The notes under the pieces: model-generated
Databases searched by the model: none
What the model was told of the DNA's origin: nothing
The model's input: the letters and a program-made list of their open reading frames with translations, nothing else
Made by a program: the position numbers and the translations under genes
Shown here: positions 53,052-62,807 of the stretch, piece by piece
Layout: each line of letters begins with the position of its first letter
How positions within the stretch are numbered: the stretch's first letter is position 1
Assembly: GCA_023433465.1 (NCBI GenBank)
Contig: JAEZCR010000224.1
Location: 1 to 64,000, forward strand
Origin: Pseudomonadota bacterium
GTDB lineage: Bacteria > Pseudomonadota > Gammaproteobacteria > Steroidobacterales > Steroidobacteraceae
Length of the DNA: 64,000 nucleotides
Direction: 5' to 3'

Positions 53052-54083
53052 TCACTCAGCTACCTCTCGAGTCTCAATAAGCACAAGCGACGCTCCTGAC
53101 TCATCATCCTCGATTCCATCCGAGGCAAGAGGAGGAATCTTTCTCCGGTCCGTTGCACCGAGAAGATGAGCCGCCCTATCTCGACCGATCGCTTCCTCCA
53201 CGGCCTCTAGGAGCGAATTCGATTCGACTGCCACGACAGTTGATCCATCATCCAAGGCGAGCTGATCCCCTGCATGGCGCGAAACACCCACTCGGCCGGT
53301 GGCCTTTCGCGTGAACGCCTTCGTCAATGCGACTTCAATCAGGTCCCAAACGGTATTTGTCCAGTCACCTACGTGGGTGCCTCTCGCGCCGAACGAGCGC
53401 CCGGATCTGAAGATTAAAAGGTCAAACAATGTTGTCGCCAATGTCGAGTGGATATTCAAATAGGAGCTCGGCATTGCACAACCTGCTGGAAAGCTTCGGA
53501 AGCCACCGCTTAAGCCACTATCTGGGCGAGAGGGATGCCGAGTGTCGAGCAGAAGGTACTGAGCACCCGAATGCGGCGTGGCTGGACTAACCAGGCGCTT
53601 CTGGCCACACAGCGCGCTCGGCGACGTGTATTCGAATTGCGGCCAGGAACTATAGAGCGCCAGTTGCTTCTTCTCCGCCGATCCGACTCGATGCGGGTTG
53701 TGACTCGTGGACTTAGCCTGGAGCAAGATTGCATTTCGCAGCGGTTGCCCGCTCAACGGGACATGCGAATACGCAAACAACAGATCGCCAAGCTCACAAA
53801 CTCCGCCAGGAGGTCCGCCATGCCTCACCTTAGGCGATTGATGACAGAAGACGGCGCACATCGATACCGACAATCGGCTTGGCGCCAGCAGCGCACGCAT
53901 CACTCCAATAAAGACGGGAGTGCCATCCAGTACAATTCCCGCAACATGATCAGGCTCTTGTGGGTTGACACCTGCCGCCATGCATCGAGACCAAGTACTT
54001 CGCATCGCCACCACAATGCCTGTAGCGAATCCGCGCACCAGGGGAGCGCGATTCAGCCAGAGTGAACTTGTCAGATCCGACAT
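53052..54083 (-). CDS. Putative PD-(D/E)xK-like protein, last gene of the helicase cassette
   Basis: The 343-residue protein has ELGDLLFAYSH near residues 97-107 and RNAILLQAKST near 114-125, spaced like the D...QxK elements of some restriction-endonuclease-fold nucleases (for example Mrr-like QxK sites). The assignment rests on this motif pair alone. A C-terminal region has DGSTVVAVESNSLLEAVEEAI. I chose the ATG at 54083; a GTG at 54098 overlapping the DUF2130 stop is possible. It is the fourth gene after the helicase, J-like and DUF2130 genes. Confidence 0.55.
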   Translation of the reverse strand: MSDLTSSLWLNRAPLVRGFATGIVVAMRSTWSRCMAAGVNPQEPDHVAGIVLDGTPVFIGVMRALLAPSRLSVSMCAVFCHQSPKVRHGGPPGGVCELGDLLFAYSHVPLSGQPLRNAILLQAKSTSHNPHRVGSAEKKQLALYSSWPQFEYTSPSALCGQKRLVSPATPHSGAQYLLLDTRHPSRPDSGLSGGFRSFPAGCAMPSSYLNIHSTLATTLFDLLIFRSGRSFGARGTHVGDWTNTVWDLIEVALTKAFTRKATGRVGVSRHAGDQLALDDGSTVVAVESNSLLEAVEEAIGRDRAAHLLGATDRRKIPPLASDGIEDDESGASLVLIETREVAE

Positions 54084-54097
54084 TTCGAGATCCAGCA

Positions 54098-55510
54098 CTA
54101 CTCAATCGACTCGGCGGCTTTCCCATCTGCCAGCTCCGCAAACTTTGCGGCCATCGTCGGATTACCACGGGTTAGCTTTTTTATAGTGACATCCTGCGCT
54201 TTGTCGTTCGCCAACCGGAACTGACGGTCAGTGCCTATAAGCGCTTCCTTCGTCTTCTGCAGATGGTCTATCGACTTATCTATCTCGTCGATAGCCTTCT
54301 GAAAATGCTTAGAGGCAAGGTCGTAGTTCTTGGAGAACGCCGTCTTAAAGGTCTCGAGCTGTGCTTCAAAGTTCGTGATGTCAATGTTCTGCGCTTTCAC
54401 CAACGCCAACTCTGACTTGTACTTGAGCGAGTTGAGCGCCGCATTTCTCAGCAGAGTAATCATTGGAAGAAAGAACTGCGGACGGATGACATACATTTTC
54501 GGGAACCTATGGAAGACGTCCACGATTCCCGTGTTGTAGAGCTCGCTCTCAGGTTCTAGTAGCGAAACCAAAACAGCGTATTCGCACCCCTTCTCTGTGC
54601 GGTCCTTGTCGAGTTCCTTTAGGAAGTCCTCGTTCTTGTTCTTGGTTGAAGTGCGATCGCTCTCATTCTTCATCTCAAACATTATCGAAACGATTTCCGT
54701 CCCAGACTCATCGCTGTCGCGGAAGACGTAGTCACCTTTACTTCCTGTGCGCGCGTCATTGTCTTTCTCAAAGTACGCCTTCGGGAAGGCCGTCGCGCGT
54801 ATGCGATTGAACTCTGTCTCGCAATGCTGCTCGAGCGTCTCGCCAACCATTTTCGTGGACAAACGGGCCTTCATGTCCCGCAGGCGCTCTATCGCATCGT
54901 CGCGATCTTTGATCTGGGTTTCGTACTTTTCCTTGAGAGACTTCTCTGAAAGTTGCTTCTCCAGATTTGCCTTCTCTAGACCGCTCTTAAGCGAGTCTCT
55001 CTCCATTGCGATCGCTGTAACTGCGTCCGCAATCGCGCACCTTTGCTCAAGCTCCTTCGCTTCCACTTGAGCGGTCAGTTTCTGAATGTCCCGTTCCTTA
55101 GAAGCAATTGCCTTCTGCAGCTCAGTTTCGAGCTTTGCCTCCGCCAATTTGGCAGCGGTGTCTTTCTCCTGCCTAGTCTGCGCAACCTGCAGAGCAAGAG
55201 CCTCCCGTTCTTTTTCGGCAGCAGCGAGCGCTTCTGTCACGGCGAGCCGGAGGGATACATCACCTGCTTCCAGTTTGGCCTTTAGCTCGCGGATCTCGCC
55301 GTCCTTGTCGGACGCTGTCTTCTGCAATTGGCTGCTGAGCGTGGCCTCGGCAAGCGCTACGGCATTCTTCTTGTCTTGCTCAGCCAGGGACAGCCGCTCG
55401 TGCAGCTGTTTATCGAACTCTTCATCTTTCACCTGCTTCGCAATTTCCGCGTAACCAGCCTCGTCGATCTTGAACGCTTTTCCGCAATGCGGACATTTGA
55501 TCTCGTGCAT
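54098..55510 (-). CDS. DUF2130 family protein (predicted PD-(D/E)xK nuclease)
   Basis: The 470-residue protein starts MHEIKCPHCGKAFKIDEAGYAE, a zinc-binding CxxC start, then a coiled coil of about 190 residues rich in Glu, Lys and Ala. The DUF2130 domain follows: LEQHCETEFNRIRATAFP, GSKGDYVFRDSDESGTEIVSIMFEMKNE and KELDKDRTEKGCEYAVLVS. The E..D..E.K elements fit a nuclease site. DUF2130 proteins are not well studied. It lies 60 nt after the J-like gene and 15 nt before the putative nuclease. Confidence 0.88.
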   Translation of the reverse strand: MHEIKCPHCGKAFKIDEAGYAEIAKQVKDEEFDKQLHERLSLAEQDKKNAVALAEATLSSQLQKTASDKDGEIRELKAKLEAGDVSLRLAVTEALAAAEKEREALALQVAQTRQEKDTAAKLAEAKLETELQKAIASKERDIQKLTAQVEAKELEQRCAIADAVTAIAMERDSLKSGLEKANLEKQLSEKSLKEKYETQIKDRDDAIERLRDMKARLSTKMVGETLEQHCETEFNRIRATAFPKAYFEKDNDARTGSKGDYVFRDSDESGTEIVSIMFEMKNESDRTSTKNKNEDFLKELDKDRTEKGCEYAVLVSLLEPESELYNTGIVDVFHRFPKMYVIRPQFFLPMITLLRNAALNSLKYKSELALVKAQNIDITNFEAQLETFKTAFSKNYDLASKHFQKAIDEIDKSIDHLQKTKEALIGTDRQFRLANDKAQDVTIKKLTRGNPTMAAKFAELADGKAAESIE

Positions 55511-55570
55511 TTCACTCTCACCTTTGCCAATCGCGCCGCAATTGGGATTGCTTAGGATCGCCCCTTTTGT

Positions 55571-56113
55571 TCAGCGACTCAGAATTCGTTGCATTGCGAG
55601 AACGTGGTACGCGTGGTTAATGCGCTTAGCGCCTGCTTGAATTTCAACTTTGCGCTGCTGGCTATACGTCACCAGCTTCGACGGATGAGACTGCTGCACC
55701 AGCGCGCGACGACTGCGCTCGATCTCTTCCCAACTGGCGTTTGTCGCCACCTTCAACAATCGATAAGCGTCTTCCAAGCTCATCTCTGGACCGAGTTCGC
55801 AAGTGTCCTTGGCTAAGGCAGCAGGCTTGTGATTCGCGTTCTTTGGCGGTCGAGGAGTCGGAATCGCTATCTCGGGAGTGGAAGATGCATCCCACAGAGA
55901 ATCCTGCCGATCGGCTGAACTGGCCGGAGGAGTTCCAGACTTTCCAAGGTCGCTAATTGCTTCTTGAACTCTGCCAAGCAGCGCACGAGCCTTAGGAACT
56001 TCCCGAAACTCCAACTCATGACGAAGTTGTGCAAGGACTTTGGCATCGGACTTTGATTTCTCGAAGAGTTGCTCAAGAACAGCAACGCCATGCTTCATAA
56101 GCAACCGATCCAC
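55571..56113 (-). CDS. Degenerate J-domain-like protein
   Basis: The 180-residue protein ends with a J-domain-like helical hairpin: SLEDAYRLLKVATNASWEEIERSRRALVQQSHPSKL and KRINHAYHVLAMQR. The loop tripeptide reads HPS and not the HPD needed for Hsp70 stimulation, so it is likely a protein-binding module without classical co-chaperone function. The GTG at 56113 has GGAGG 9 nt before it and starts 1 nt after the helicase stop; an upstream TTG is less likely. It directly follows the helicase-nuclease gene. Confidence 0.7.
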   Translation of the reverse strand: MDRLLMKHGVAVLEQLFEKSKSDAKVLAQLRHELEFREVPKARALLGRVQEAISDLGKSGTPPASSADRQDSLWDASSTPEIAIPTPRPPKNANHKPAALAKDTCELGPEMSLEDAYRLLKVATNASWEEIERSRRALVQQSHPSKLVTYSQQRKVEIQAGAKRINHAYHVLAMQRILSR

Positions 56114-56114
56114 G

Positions 56115-59100
56115 TCAGGCAACCTCCGAAGCAGCGTCGACTCCGAGCGGATCAACTTCTCGTGTTAGTACCCACGCGGTATTGTCGACGGATTCTGCGC
56201 CGAGGGGCTCAATGCCCAAACGATGCAAGATTTGAAACAGGTCCGCGAGCACCGATTCTCGCCTTCGGACAAAGCTGGACGCAAAGCAGCGCCAGAAGGT
56301 CCAACCTGCGCGCTCAAGTACTCGCTGCCTAGCCATATCGTCTTGCCATTGCGCGGGCCCATGAAACCGATCCCCATCACACTCAATGGCTAGCCGTCGA
56401 CCCTCATTGCCTTCAACCACGAGATCAATGCGATAGCCACCACAAGGAACCTGTGGAGTAACGCGGAACCCCCTCTTTACCAGTTCGTCAAACATCTCGC
56501 GCTCGAATCCCGACTCGCACTGCTCTCGTAGTGCCTCCACTTTTCTGAAATCTCTCCTGAATGGCTGTCGGAAATGCTGCATCACCCGGCCATTCAGTGA
56601 ATCTTCACGGACATCGCTCTCCGTAATTGATCGAAAGAGATACATGCGATCGCGAGCACGGGACAAAGCTACGTTGAATCGCTGCTGCATGTCTGCGCGA
56701 TTTGCGGCCGCCCGGTCTCCAACGCCGACTACCATCGAGACGAGCATGATGTCGCGCTCTTTGCCCTGGAATATGGGCGGGGGTCCAATCGATATCTTCC
56801 GCCCGACTACGTCTACGGGCGAGATTCTCTCCGAAACTAGTTCGTGTATATGAGCAGCCTGCTCCACACCTAACAGGGTGACAACGCCAATCGATCGTCC
56901 ATCAAACTGACTGTCTGCCAGGATGGCAGCAATCTCATTCACTACCGCCGTTGCCTCCGCGTGATTGATATCGTTCGTTCGAACGCCGCCTTTGACGTAG
57001 ACATCAATCAGCGGAGGGTCTAGACGCTCATTCGCCTTTGGCAGTCGAAGTGCTTTGATGTCGTTCTGATAGAACTCGCGATTGGAATACTCAATGATCG
57101 CGGGAACGCAACGGAAGTGTTCCTTCAGCATTACGGAGTTGCCAGCAAAGACAACTCTTGCGAGATCGTAGATCGATTTGTCGGGCGTCATTTCAGAACC
57201 GAAAGGCTGATTCGCAAGGAACCTGCTGGTGAGCTCACGAACACGTTCCTCAGCGGTTCCGACTGCCGAAGGGGAGACCTGCTTGTGATCTCCGACGACC
57301 AAGAGTTTTTTGCCGCGAAGCAATGCCGGCAGCGCCCAAATGTCTGACTGAGATGCCTCATCGATAACGACCAGGTCGAAAAGACCTACTTCGGGCGGGA
57401 TTGTTTCGGACACACGCCACTGAGGCAGCACCCAACAAGGAACCGCCCTGTATGCGCGCGCCATAGCGTCTCGGGCATTTTTTCTGTGCCTTACTGCCCT
57501 GACCCCCGTCCCGGCGCCCATTGCCTGGACAGCATTCAAGTAGGCTTGTAGAGCTTGCCTCACCGCATCTGGAGAATTCTCGTGCACACCAAGCCACGTC
57601 TTCTCTGACACAAGCTCTTGATAGGTTCGGGCGAGCGCGGCTGTCAGCGTCTTTCTTTCTTCGAATAGCTCCCTGACCTTTGCGTGGCCCTCGATTCGAT
57701 CTAGGAACATCACCGCGTGGCGCCAGTTCCATGCCTCGAGCCATGAAGCGGGAACAATCTGGTCTACGTCAGACGTTGCAGGAATTGACCGCGCGCGCTT
57801 CGCCCATTTACGCGCGCCGGCCGAGTCGATCGAGTGCGTGACCTGGGCGATCGTATCCAGTTCAGATCGCATACCTGCCAAGCGGATCAACTCAGCAGAC
57901 AAGGAGCCCCAGCTCCTCTTCAAGTCCGGCTCAGCGATACCTGGATCGCCAAGAGCTTCTGCAAAAAACGCTCTCAATGCGTCCACGATCGGACCGGATC
58001 TATTTTCCAATCGGCGATTCAAGTCCTGCACTCGCTTTAAAGCGATTGCGAGTCGACTTTTTTCCAAATTCGACTTCAAGCTTTCTGCTACTAGCTTGAG
58101 GTGGGACTCGCCGCCCGCCCACAGTTGATCGGCTACAGCGTTACCAAAAACCGCGGCGATTCGGGCGTGGAGCGCATCATCAAAGTCAAACTTCAATCGC
58201 CGAGCGTCTTCAATCCGGCCCTCGATGGCGGAAGCTCGTTTCACCCCAGCTTCAAGCATTTCAGAATCGGAAAGCGGAGGAAGGCCAAACTCCTGCGCGA
58301 GCGAGGACCATTGCGCCAAGCACTTTCGGGCTTCGACTCTCCAAATGATCACCTGCCTTACATGCGCAGCGCTTTCCGAACCGGAGGGAAGCGCCCCGAG
58401 AACTGATGTCGCGGCAAGCGCCCGACGGGCATCTCCCTTACCGAAGGGAAACGCGAACGGGCTCTTGTTCGCGGCCAGCCTGTCAATTGCTTCACGATAG
58501 TCCGCGTTCAGTTCCGCATCGCTCGGCACTTGTATCGCTTTTGCTAAAAATTCGCGCCGTCGCAATTCCAGGCCCCGAACCTCTGCACAACATGCCGCAG
58601 AAGCCTGGAGCAAAGGATCCGCGGGAAGGAGATCGGCGATTCGCTTCCGGAATGTATCGCCTAGGCTGGGACGAGATTCCTCCAGGCGTGCGATCAACGC
58701 CGCACGCTCTTCCAGAAAGCGCTGAAGGGACTGGGCTTTCTCAAAGGTTTCAAGTCGAGAGTCAATCAATCCGAGCAAATTGCCTTGGTCAACCCTCGCT
58801 TGGATCGCCTTTGCTTTAAGCAAGTCGTTGTGAACAGCAAGCAGTTCCTCCCACGCCGGAAACTCATCGATGGTGGGCAATGGACATCCCACATACTTGA
58901 GGTCCTCGGACACTTTGAGTCTTGCAGTCCTGAGTTCAGAGATCTTTGAATTGTCAAAGGGAAGCTCGCCCTCTTTAGCTGGAGGCGGCTCGTCGTCGAA
59001 CCATGCATGCTCGTCTGCCGACTGGAGGACGCGCTTTGACATTTCCTCCGGAGTTACATCAACCCCCTGGAAGCGATAGCTCCGCATGTGTTTGGCGGCG

Positions 59101-60593
59101 AACCCAGATATCTGCGCATCGACGTTGGCAATCTTCGCGTGCAGCTGATTGAGCTTCGTCTCGGCTGTAGAGATGGTTGCAAGCGAACGTCTTGGGTTCA
59201 GGGACGCAACATTTGATGCGATCGTCTGGATCGCGTGCTCAAACTGCCTCATGCCGTCACGTTCGTCGCTGAGAAGCGCAACGCTGAGTGGCTTGATAGC
59301 GGACGGCAGTTTATTTTGCAGCTCTGTTAGAGCTGTCTCGCCTTTCGACGTGACTAATACACGTTTACCTTGAGCGAGGTAGTGACAAATGACGTTGGCG
59401 ATCGTGTGCGTCTTTCCTGTTCCAGGCGGCCCCTGCACCACGACACCGTCGTTGCTTTCAAGCTTTTGAACGATCGAAACTTGCTCGTCGTTGTAGGCCA
59501 TCGGGAAGTAGAGTTCGAACGCCCCCGGCGGGCTTTCGCTGGACGAGAGACCTCGAAAGGGTACTTCGGGTCGTACTGTCACCGTGGCATCGCCGGGCTC
59601 GACCAAGCTCCGTATGACGTCAGGCAATTCTCGCGCTTCCTCAACGCTCTTCTTGAGACGTCGAATATCTTCGAGAAAGATGTCTCCCGTGCGTTTCCTG
59701 CCGAAGATCACCCATGCACTCGTGACCTTCAATCTTTCATCTGGCACAGGTATCGGCGCATCGTTACTGAGCGTTTCGTAGGAGCCCGACGGATCGAGAT
59801 ACCCCACAGCCGCTTTTAGCGTCCCCTCGAACGTCGAAATTTCGTATGGGTTCACGCGACTGGCGCCCGCGGCGAGAGCCGCCTTCCAATGTGCCTCGAG
59901 CGGTCGAACGCCTTGAAGCTCCATCTCGGCATAGCAATCGAGCTCGATCCTCGGCTCGACGTCGCGCGGCCTCACCTCCAGGTCGAATGTTTTTTCGTCT
60001 AGAAGGACTTCGCAAGCTTGGACAATTAGTGGGTGCCGGACTGGTGTCGCGAACCCTTCCTTCTTCCACGCAACGAATCCGATTCCCCATACCAGTTCAA
60101 TTGGCGTCTCCGCCCCTTCCGAGGCTATCGCCTGCTGTAAGGAAAAGAGCTGGTTGTATTGCTTTATCGCCTTTCGGCGCGGCCTTTCAGCTAGCGCCCA
60201 TGGAGTCCAAAGCATCTCTACGTACCAATCGAAGCTCTCCTTAACCTCGGGATGTTCGTCGAGGGTTGCTCGCTGGCCTCCTTCATGCTCACTCGACGAA
60301 GCAATCTCATTCTTGAGCTCGGGCGGCCTATCAGCACTTTTCGACAAGGTCAGCCAAGGCCTGAGTTCATCGTCCGGCTCGGGCGGGGGAATTTCGCGGA
60401 GCCGAGGCAATCGAAGCCAGACGTCATCGCCATTTGACTGGACGTTGAACTTGAGTTCCGGGAGGACGTTGAGTTCGTGTTGATACGCGACGAAGTATTC
60501 CGTCGGAACTGAGAATGCTGGCTTCCGTTTGAGCTTTTCGACCTGCTCAATGTAATTCAGCAGATCGAGAACCAATGGCGCTCCATCAGGCAT
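56115..60593 (-). CDS. SF1 helicase with C-terminal Vsr/DUF559-like nuclease domain
   Basis: The 1492-residue protein has an N-terminal region without a clear family, then helicase motif I VVVQGPPGTGKTHTIAN (near 384), a long helical insertion, motif II VVIDEASQSD (near 1076), KKLLVVGDHKQVSPS and QRFNVALSRARDRMYLF (motifs III, VI). The last 120 residues, near 1375-1440, have YRIDLVVEGNEGRRLAIECDGDRFHG and VLERAGWTFWRCF, which fit the Vsr/DUF559 PD-(D/E)xK nuclease fold. Large helicases of this layout are single-gene or multi-gene phage defence systems. AAGGGGG precedes the ATG by 8 nt. First gene of a four-gene cassette. Confidence 0.9.
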   Translation of the reverse strand: MPDGAPLVLDLLNYIEQVEKLKRKPAFSVPTEYFVAYQHELNVLPELKFNVQSNGDDVWLRLPRLREIPPPEPDDELRPWLTLSKSADRPPELKNEIASSSEHEGGQRATLDEHPEVKESFDWYVEMLWTPWALAERPRRKAIKQYNQLFSLQQAIASEGAETPIELVWGIGFVAWKKEGFATPVRHPLIVQACEVLLDEKTFDLEVRPRDVEPRIELDCYAEMELQGVRPLEAHWKAALAAGASRVNPYEISTFEGTLKAAVGYLDPSGSYETLSNDAPIPVPDERLKVTSAWVIFGRKRTGDIFLEDIRRLKKSVEEARELPDVIRSLVEPGDATVTVRPEVPFRGLSSSESPPGAFELYFPMAYNDEQVSIVQKLESNDGVVVQGPPGTGKTHTIANVICHYLAQGKRVLVTSKGETALTELQNKLPSAIKPLSVALLSDERDGMRQFEHAIQTIASNVASLNPRRSLATISTAETKLNQLHAKIANVDAQISGFAAKHMRSYRFQGVDVTPEEMSKRVLQSADEHAWFDDEPPPAKEGELPFDNSKISELRTARLKVSEDLKYVGCPLPTIDEFPAWEELLAVHNDLLKAKAIQARVDQGNLLGLIDSRLETFEKAQSLQRFLEERAALIARLEESRPSLGDTFRKRIADLLPADPLLQASAACCAEVRGLELRRREFLAKAIQVPSDAELNADYREAIDRLAANKSPFAFPFGKGDARRALAATSVLGALPSGSESAAHVRQVIIWRVEARKCLAQWSSLAQEFGLPPLSDSEMLEAGVKRASAIEGRIEDARRLKFDFDDALHARIAAVFGNAVADQLWAGGESHLKLVAESLKSNLEKSRLAIALKRVQDLNRRLENRSGPIVDALRAFFAEALGDPGIAEPDLKRSWGSLSAELIRLAGMRSELDTIAQVTHSIDSAGARKWAKRARSIPATSDVDQIVPASWLEAWNWRHAVMFLDRIEGHAKVRELFEERKTLTAALARTYQELVSEKTWLGVHENSPDAVRQALQAYLNAVQAMGAGTGVRAVRHRKNARDAMARAYRAVPCWVLPQWRVSETIPPEVGLFDLVVIDEASQSDIWALPALLRGKKLLVVGDHKQVSPSAVGTAEERVRELTSRFLANQPFGSEMTPDKSIYDLARVVFAGNSVMLKEHFRCVPAIIEYSNREFYQNDIKALRLPKANERLDPPLIDVYVKGGVRTNDINHAEATAVVNEIAAILADSQFDGRSIGVVTLLGVEQAAHIHELVSERISPVDVVGRKISIGPPPIFQGKERDIMLVSMVVGVGDRAAANRADMQQRFNVALSRARDRMYLFRSITESDVREDSLNGRVMQHFRQPFRRDFRKVEALREQCESGFEREMFDELVKRGFRVTPQVPCGGYRIDLVVEGNEGRRLAIECDGDRFHGPAQWQDDMARQRVLERAGWTFWRCFASSFVRRRESVLADLFQILHRLGIEPLGAESVDNTAWVLTREVDPLGVDAASEVA

Positions 60594-60657
60594 CTACCAG
60601 TCCCCCTTTGGACGAACTCGTTCTGCTCATCGCACTGTCGGCGAGCACTTCTCGTGC

Positions 60658-61113
60658 TTAAAGCCCACTTGGCGAACTCCCCTTCGCCTTGTTCTTTTCG
60701 ATAGGCGCCAACTCTTTGACGTCTATCAGCGCCTTAGTGTGGTGATGTCCGGTATGCCCTGCGAACAGTTGCCCAACTACCTTGACTCTTCTCTCAACTA
60801 GCGCGTTGTATCTCTCATAGTCGCTTCCTGCAGAGAAGACGAGCTGGAATCGACAAGTCGCCTTTGCGACTTCGTATTGCTTTCCGTCCTCCATGGACTC
60901 TGCAACTACACAGTTGGCGGAGTCGATGGTTACTATCCAGACTGTTTCCGGTTTGTCGCCATCATCAATACTTTGATAGTTCGGGGGACCTGGGAACGTC
61001 TCTCGAGAGATCATTCCCTCAAACTCGACCGCTTGACCATCAGCGAGGCAGGCGGCGCACACGCTTGCGGGCGCAGTCGCGAACAGAAAGACCACTATCC
61101 AATGTCGCCCCAT
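60658..61113 (-). CDS. Secreted DUF4431-like protein
   Basis: The 151-residue protein has a signal peptide ending in ASVCA and then ADGQAVEFEGMISRETFPGPPNY, VWIVTIDSANCVVAESMEDGKQY and RVKVVGQLFAGHTGHHHTKALIDVK, the pattern of the small periplasmic DUF4431 family. The function of the family is unknown. It is one of four exported proteins in a row at the right of the island. Confidence 0.7.
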   Translation of the reverse strand: MGRHWIVVFLFATAPASVCAACLADGQAVEFEGMISRETFPGPPNYQSIDDGDKPETVWIVTIDSANCVVAESMEDGKQYEVAKATCRFQLVFSAGSDYERYNALVERRVKVVGQLFAGHTGHHHTKALIDVKELAPIEKNKAKGSSPSGL

Positions 61114-61147
61114 AACATCCTCCTCACGCGTGAACTAGTCACAACCT

Positions 61148-61828
61148 TCAAGTCGGTGAAGACGACACGCAGGCAGCTCTTGCGCGATCGCTCGAGAAAA
61201 CTAGAGTCAATTCTGTCGACACGCCGCCGGACCCGCCGCTCGAACTCTGAATCAAATAGGCAATGCTGCCGTCTCTCCGACGGAGCTCGTAGGCCTTCAC
61301 AGAGTCCCCGAATTCCTTGAATTGACAGATTTCGCGAGAAGCAATATCCGCATTCTTTACGGACGGCTCGGCCTCAAAATCGCATCCGGAGTAAAGAGTT
61401 CCAAAGCATGACTCTTCCGGTGTTCCGGGGAAGATGTGAATTTCATTGGGACCAAACTTCGCTGGTTCACTAGTCCGCATTGAAACCGTCCAAGGAAGAA
61501 GCTCGACCTTTTTCCTCAACACGGTTGATGTCTTCCCGAGAACGTTGACAACGACGTGCCCGTTCCTGGTGGCGATCCGATCTCCGTTCGCTTGGCGAAC
61601 CTCGTCGAACCCTGAGGTGGTCCATTCAATTCCCGATTCGATACCGTGCTCCCAAGTTATCTTGCTTTCAGGAGCCGGGATCAACATGGCAATCAAAGTG
61701 CCCAGTTCGATTGACTTGACCTCCACCTTCTCGTCCGCGAGGACTAAATTGCCCGAGGCTAAAAACCAGACAAAGCCGGTCGCGTAAGCCGCGACTCCTT
61801 TGCAAAAACGGCGAGAACTGGACGACAT
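61148..61828 (-). CDS. Exported hypothetical protein
   Basis: The 226-residue product starts with a basic stretch and a hydrophobic core (GVAAYATGFVWFLASGNLVLADE) that looks like a signal peptide. No domain is recognised. A C-terminal segment, KAYELRRRDGSIAYLIQSSSGGSGG, precedes a strand and three cysteines (ESCFGTLYSGC) could form disulfides. It is 34 bp upstream of the DUF4431 gene in the direction of transcription. Confidence 0.6.
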   Translation of the reverse strand: MSSSSRRFCKGVAAYATGFVWFLASGNLVLADEKVEVKSIELGTLIAMLIPAPESKITWEHGIESGIEWTTSGFDEVRQANGDRIATRNGHVVVNVLGKTSTVLRKKVELLPWTVSMRTSEPAKFGPNEIHIFPGTPEESCFGTLYSGCDFEAEPSVKNADIASREICQFKEFGDSVKAYELRRRDGSIAYLIQSSSGGSGGVSTELTLVFSSDRARAACVSSSPT

Positions 61829-61933
61829 AGGTAATACGCACGCAGCTATTGAAATCGATGTTACTCGTACCAGGGAATCCGGCTACGGCACGGATCACAT
61901 TGTGCAGTCGACAACATCAGGTTTGCCCGACAG

Positions 61934-62770
61934 CTACCGGCTTCCACCCATACCTCTCCAAGCATCAAATACTTCCCGCATTTGAGTGCGTTGACCGGCG
62001 GTGAGCGTTAGATCGTCGTAGTACTTGTCGCCATTGAATCGCACGACGACTTTCGCGGCGGACATCCAGTGGCTCACCATGGCGAGATCTTCCACTGGCA
62101 AATCTACCCATTCCCAAATCGTTCCGGAGCCATTGTCGCGCTGAAAGTCCATGGACCCAAGTTCATAGACTTTGTCGTCAGCTTTCACAGTTACCGAGCG
62201 GACAAACAACCAGTCGTCGTCCGAGTATTGGAGTTTCATGCGCAATGGGTAGTTCTTAGCACTTCCATTGCTGGACCCGAAATAGAGGGAAACATATTTA
62301 CCAAGAACAGGCGCGTTCTTGTGCGTGATCCAGGTAATACCTTTGATTTCGTCCGTATTCTTTTTCATGTTGCGAGTCGCGCGATCCAGCGCCAAACGCG
62401 CCTCTTCTTCCTTCTTGGTACGCTCGACGATCTCGAGACGTTCGCGCTCATCCTCTCGAGCCTGAATCTCATTTAGCAAGGCCTCAGCCTCGGAGTTTTC
62501 CTGTGACTCTGGATGACGCCGTCGTAAATCCACGAGTAATTTCTTGGCGTCTGCATCCTGCTTTGCTTGCAAGGCTGCTTTGGCCCGGCCCAGGAGCCTG
62601 GGTGCACCGAACTCAACCTCTTCAAGCTGTGTCCTAAGCGTCGCAACCTCCGACTCGAGTTCCTTAATGCGCCTCTGCGCTTGGGAAAGCTCCGAACTGG
62701 ATGGACCGCAGCCACTCATGATCAAAAGGAGCAGCACTAGTGATGCCAAATAGGTCGATTTTTCGCGCAT
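61934..62770 (-). CDS. Lipoprotein with coiled-coil N-terminal part
   Basis: The 278-residue protein starts MREKSTYLASLVLLLLIMSGC, a lipoprotein signal, so I chose the ATG at 62770. A coiled coil (QAQRRIKELESEVATLRTQLEEVEF) and a helical charged part follow to about residue 150. A C-terminal beta-rich domain contains LGKYVSLYFGSSNGS and KVVVRFNGDKYYDDLTLTAGQRTQMREVF. The family is not known. It is exported, like its neighbours. Confidence 0.65.
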   Translation of the reverse strand: MREKSTYLASLVLLLLIMSGCGPSSSELSQAQRRIKELESEVATLRTQLEEVEFGAPRLLGRAKAALQAKQDADAKKLLVDLRRRHPESQENSEAEALLNEIQAREDERERLEIVERTKKEEEARLALDRATRNMKKNTDEIKGITWITHKNAPVLGKYVSLYFGSSNGSAKNYPLRMKLQYSDDDWLFVRSVTVKADDKVYELGSMDFQRDNGSGTIWEWVDLPVEDLAMVSHWMSAAKVVVRFNGDKYYDDLTLTAGQRTQMREVFDAWRGMGGSR

Positions 62771-62807
62771 GCGCAATGTTCCGGATCTGTCGATTGGGCT
62801 GACCAAT

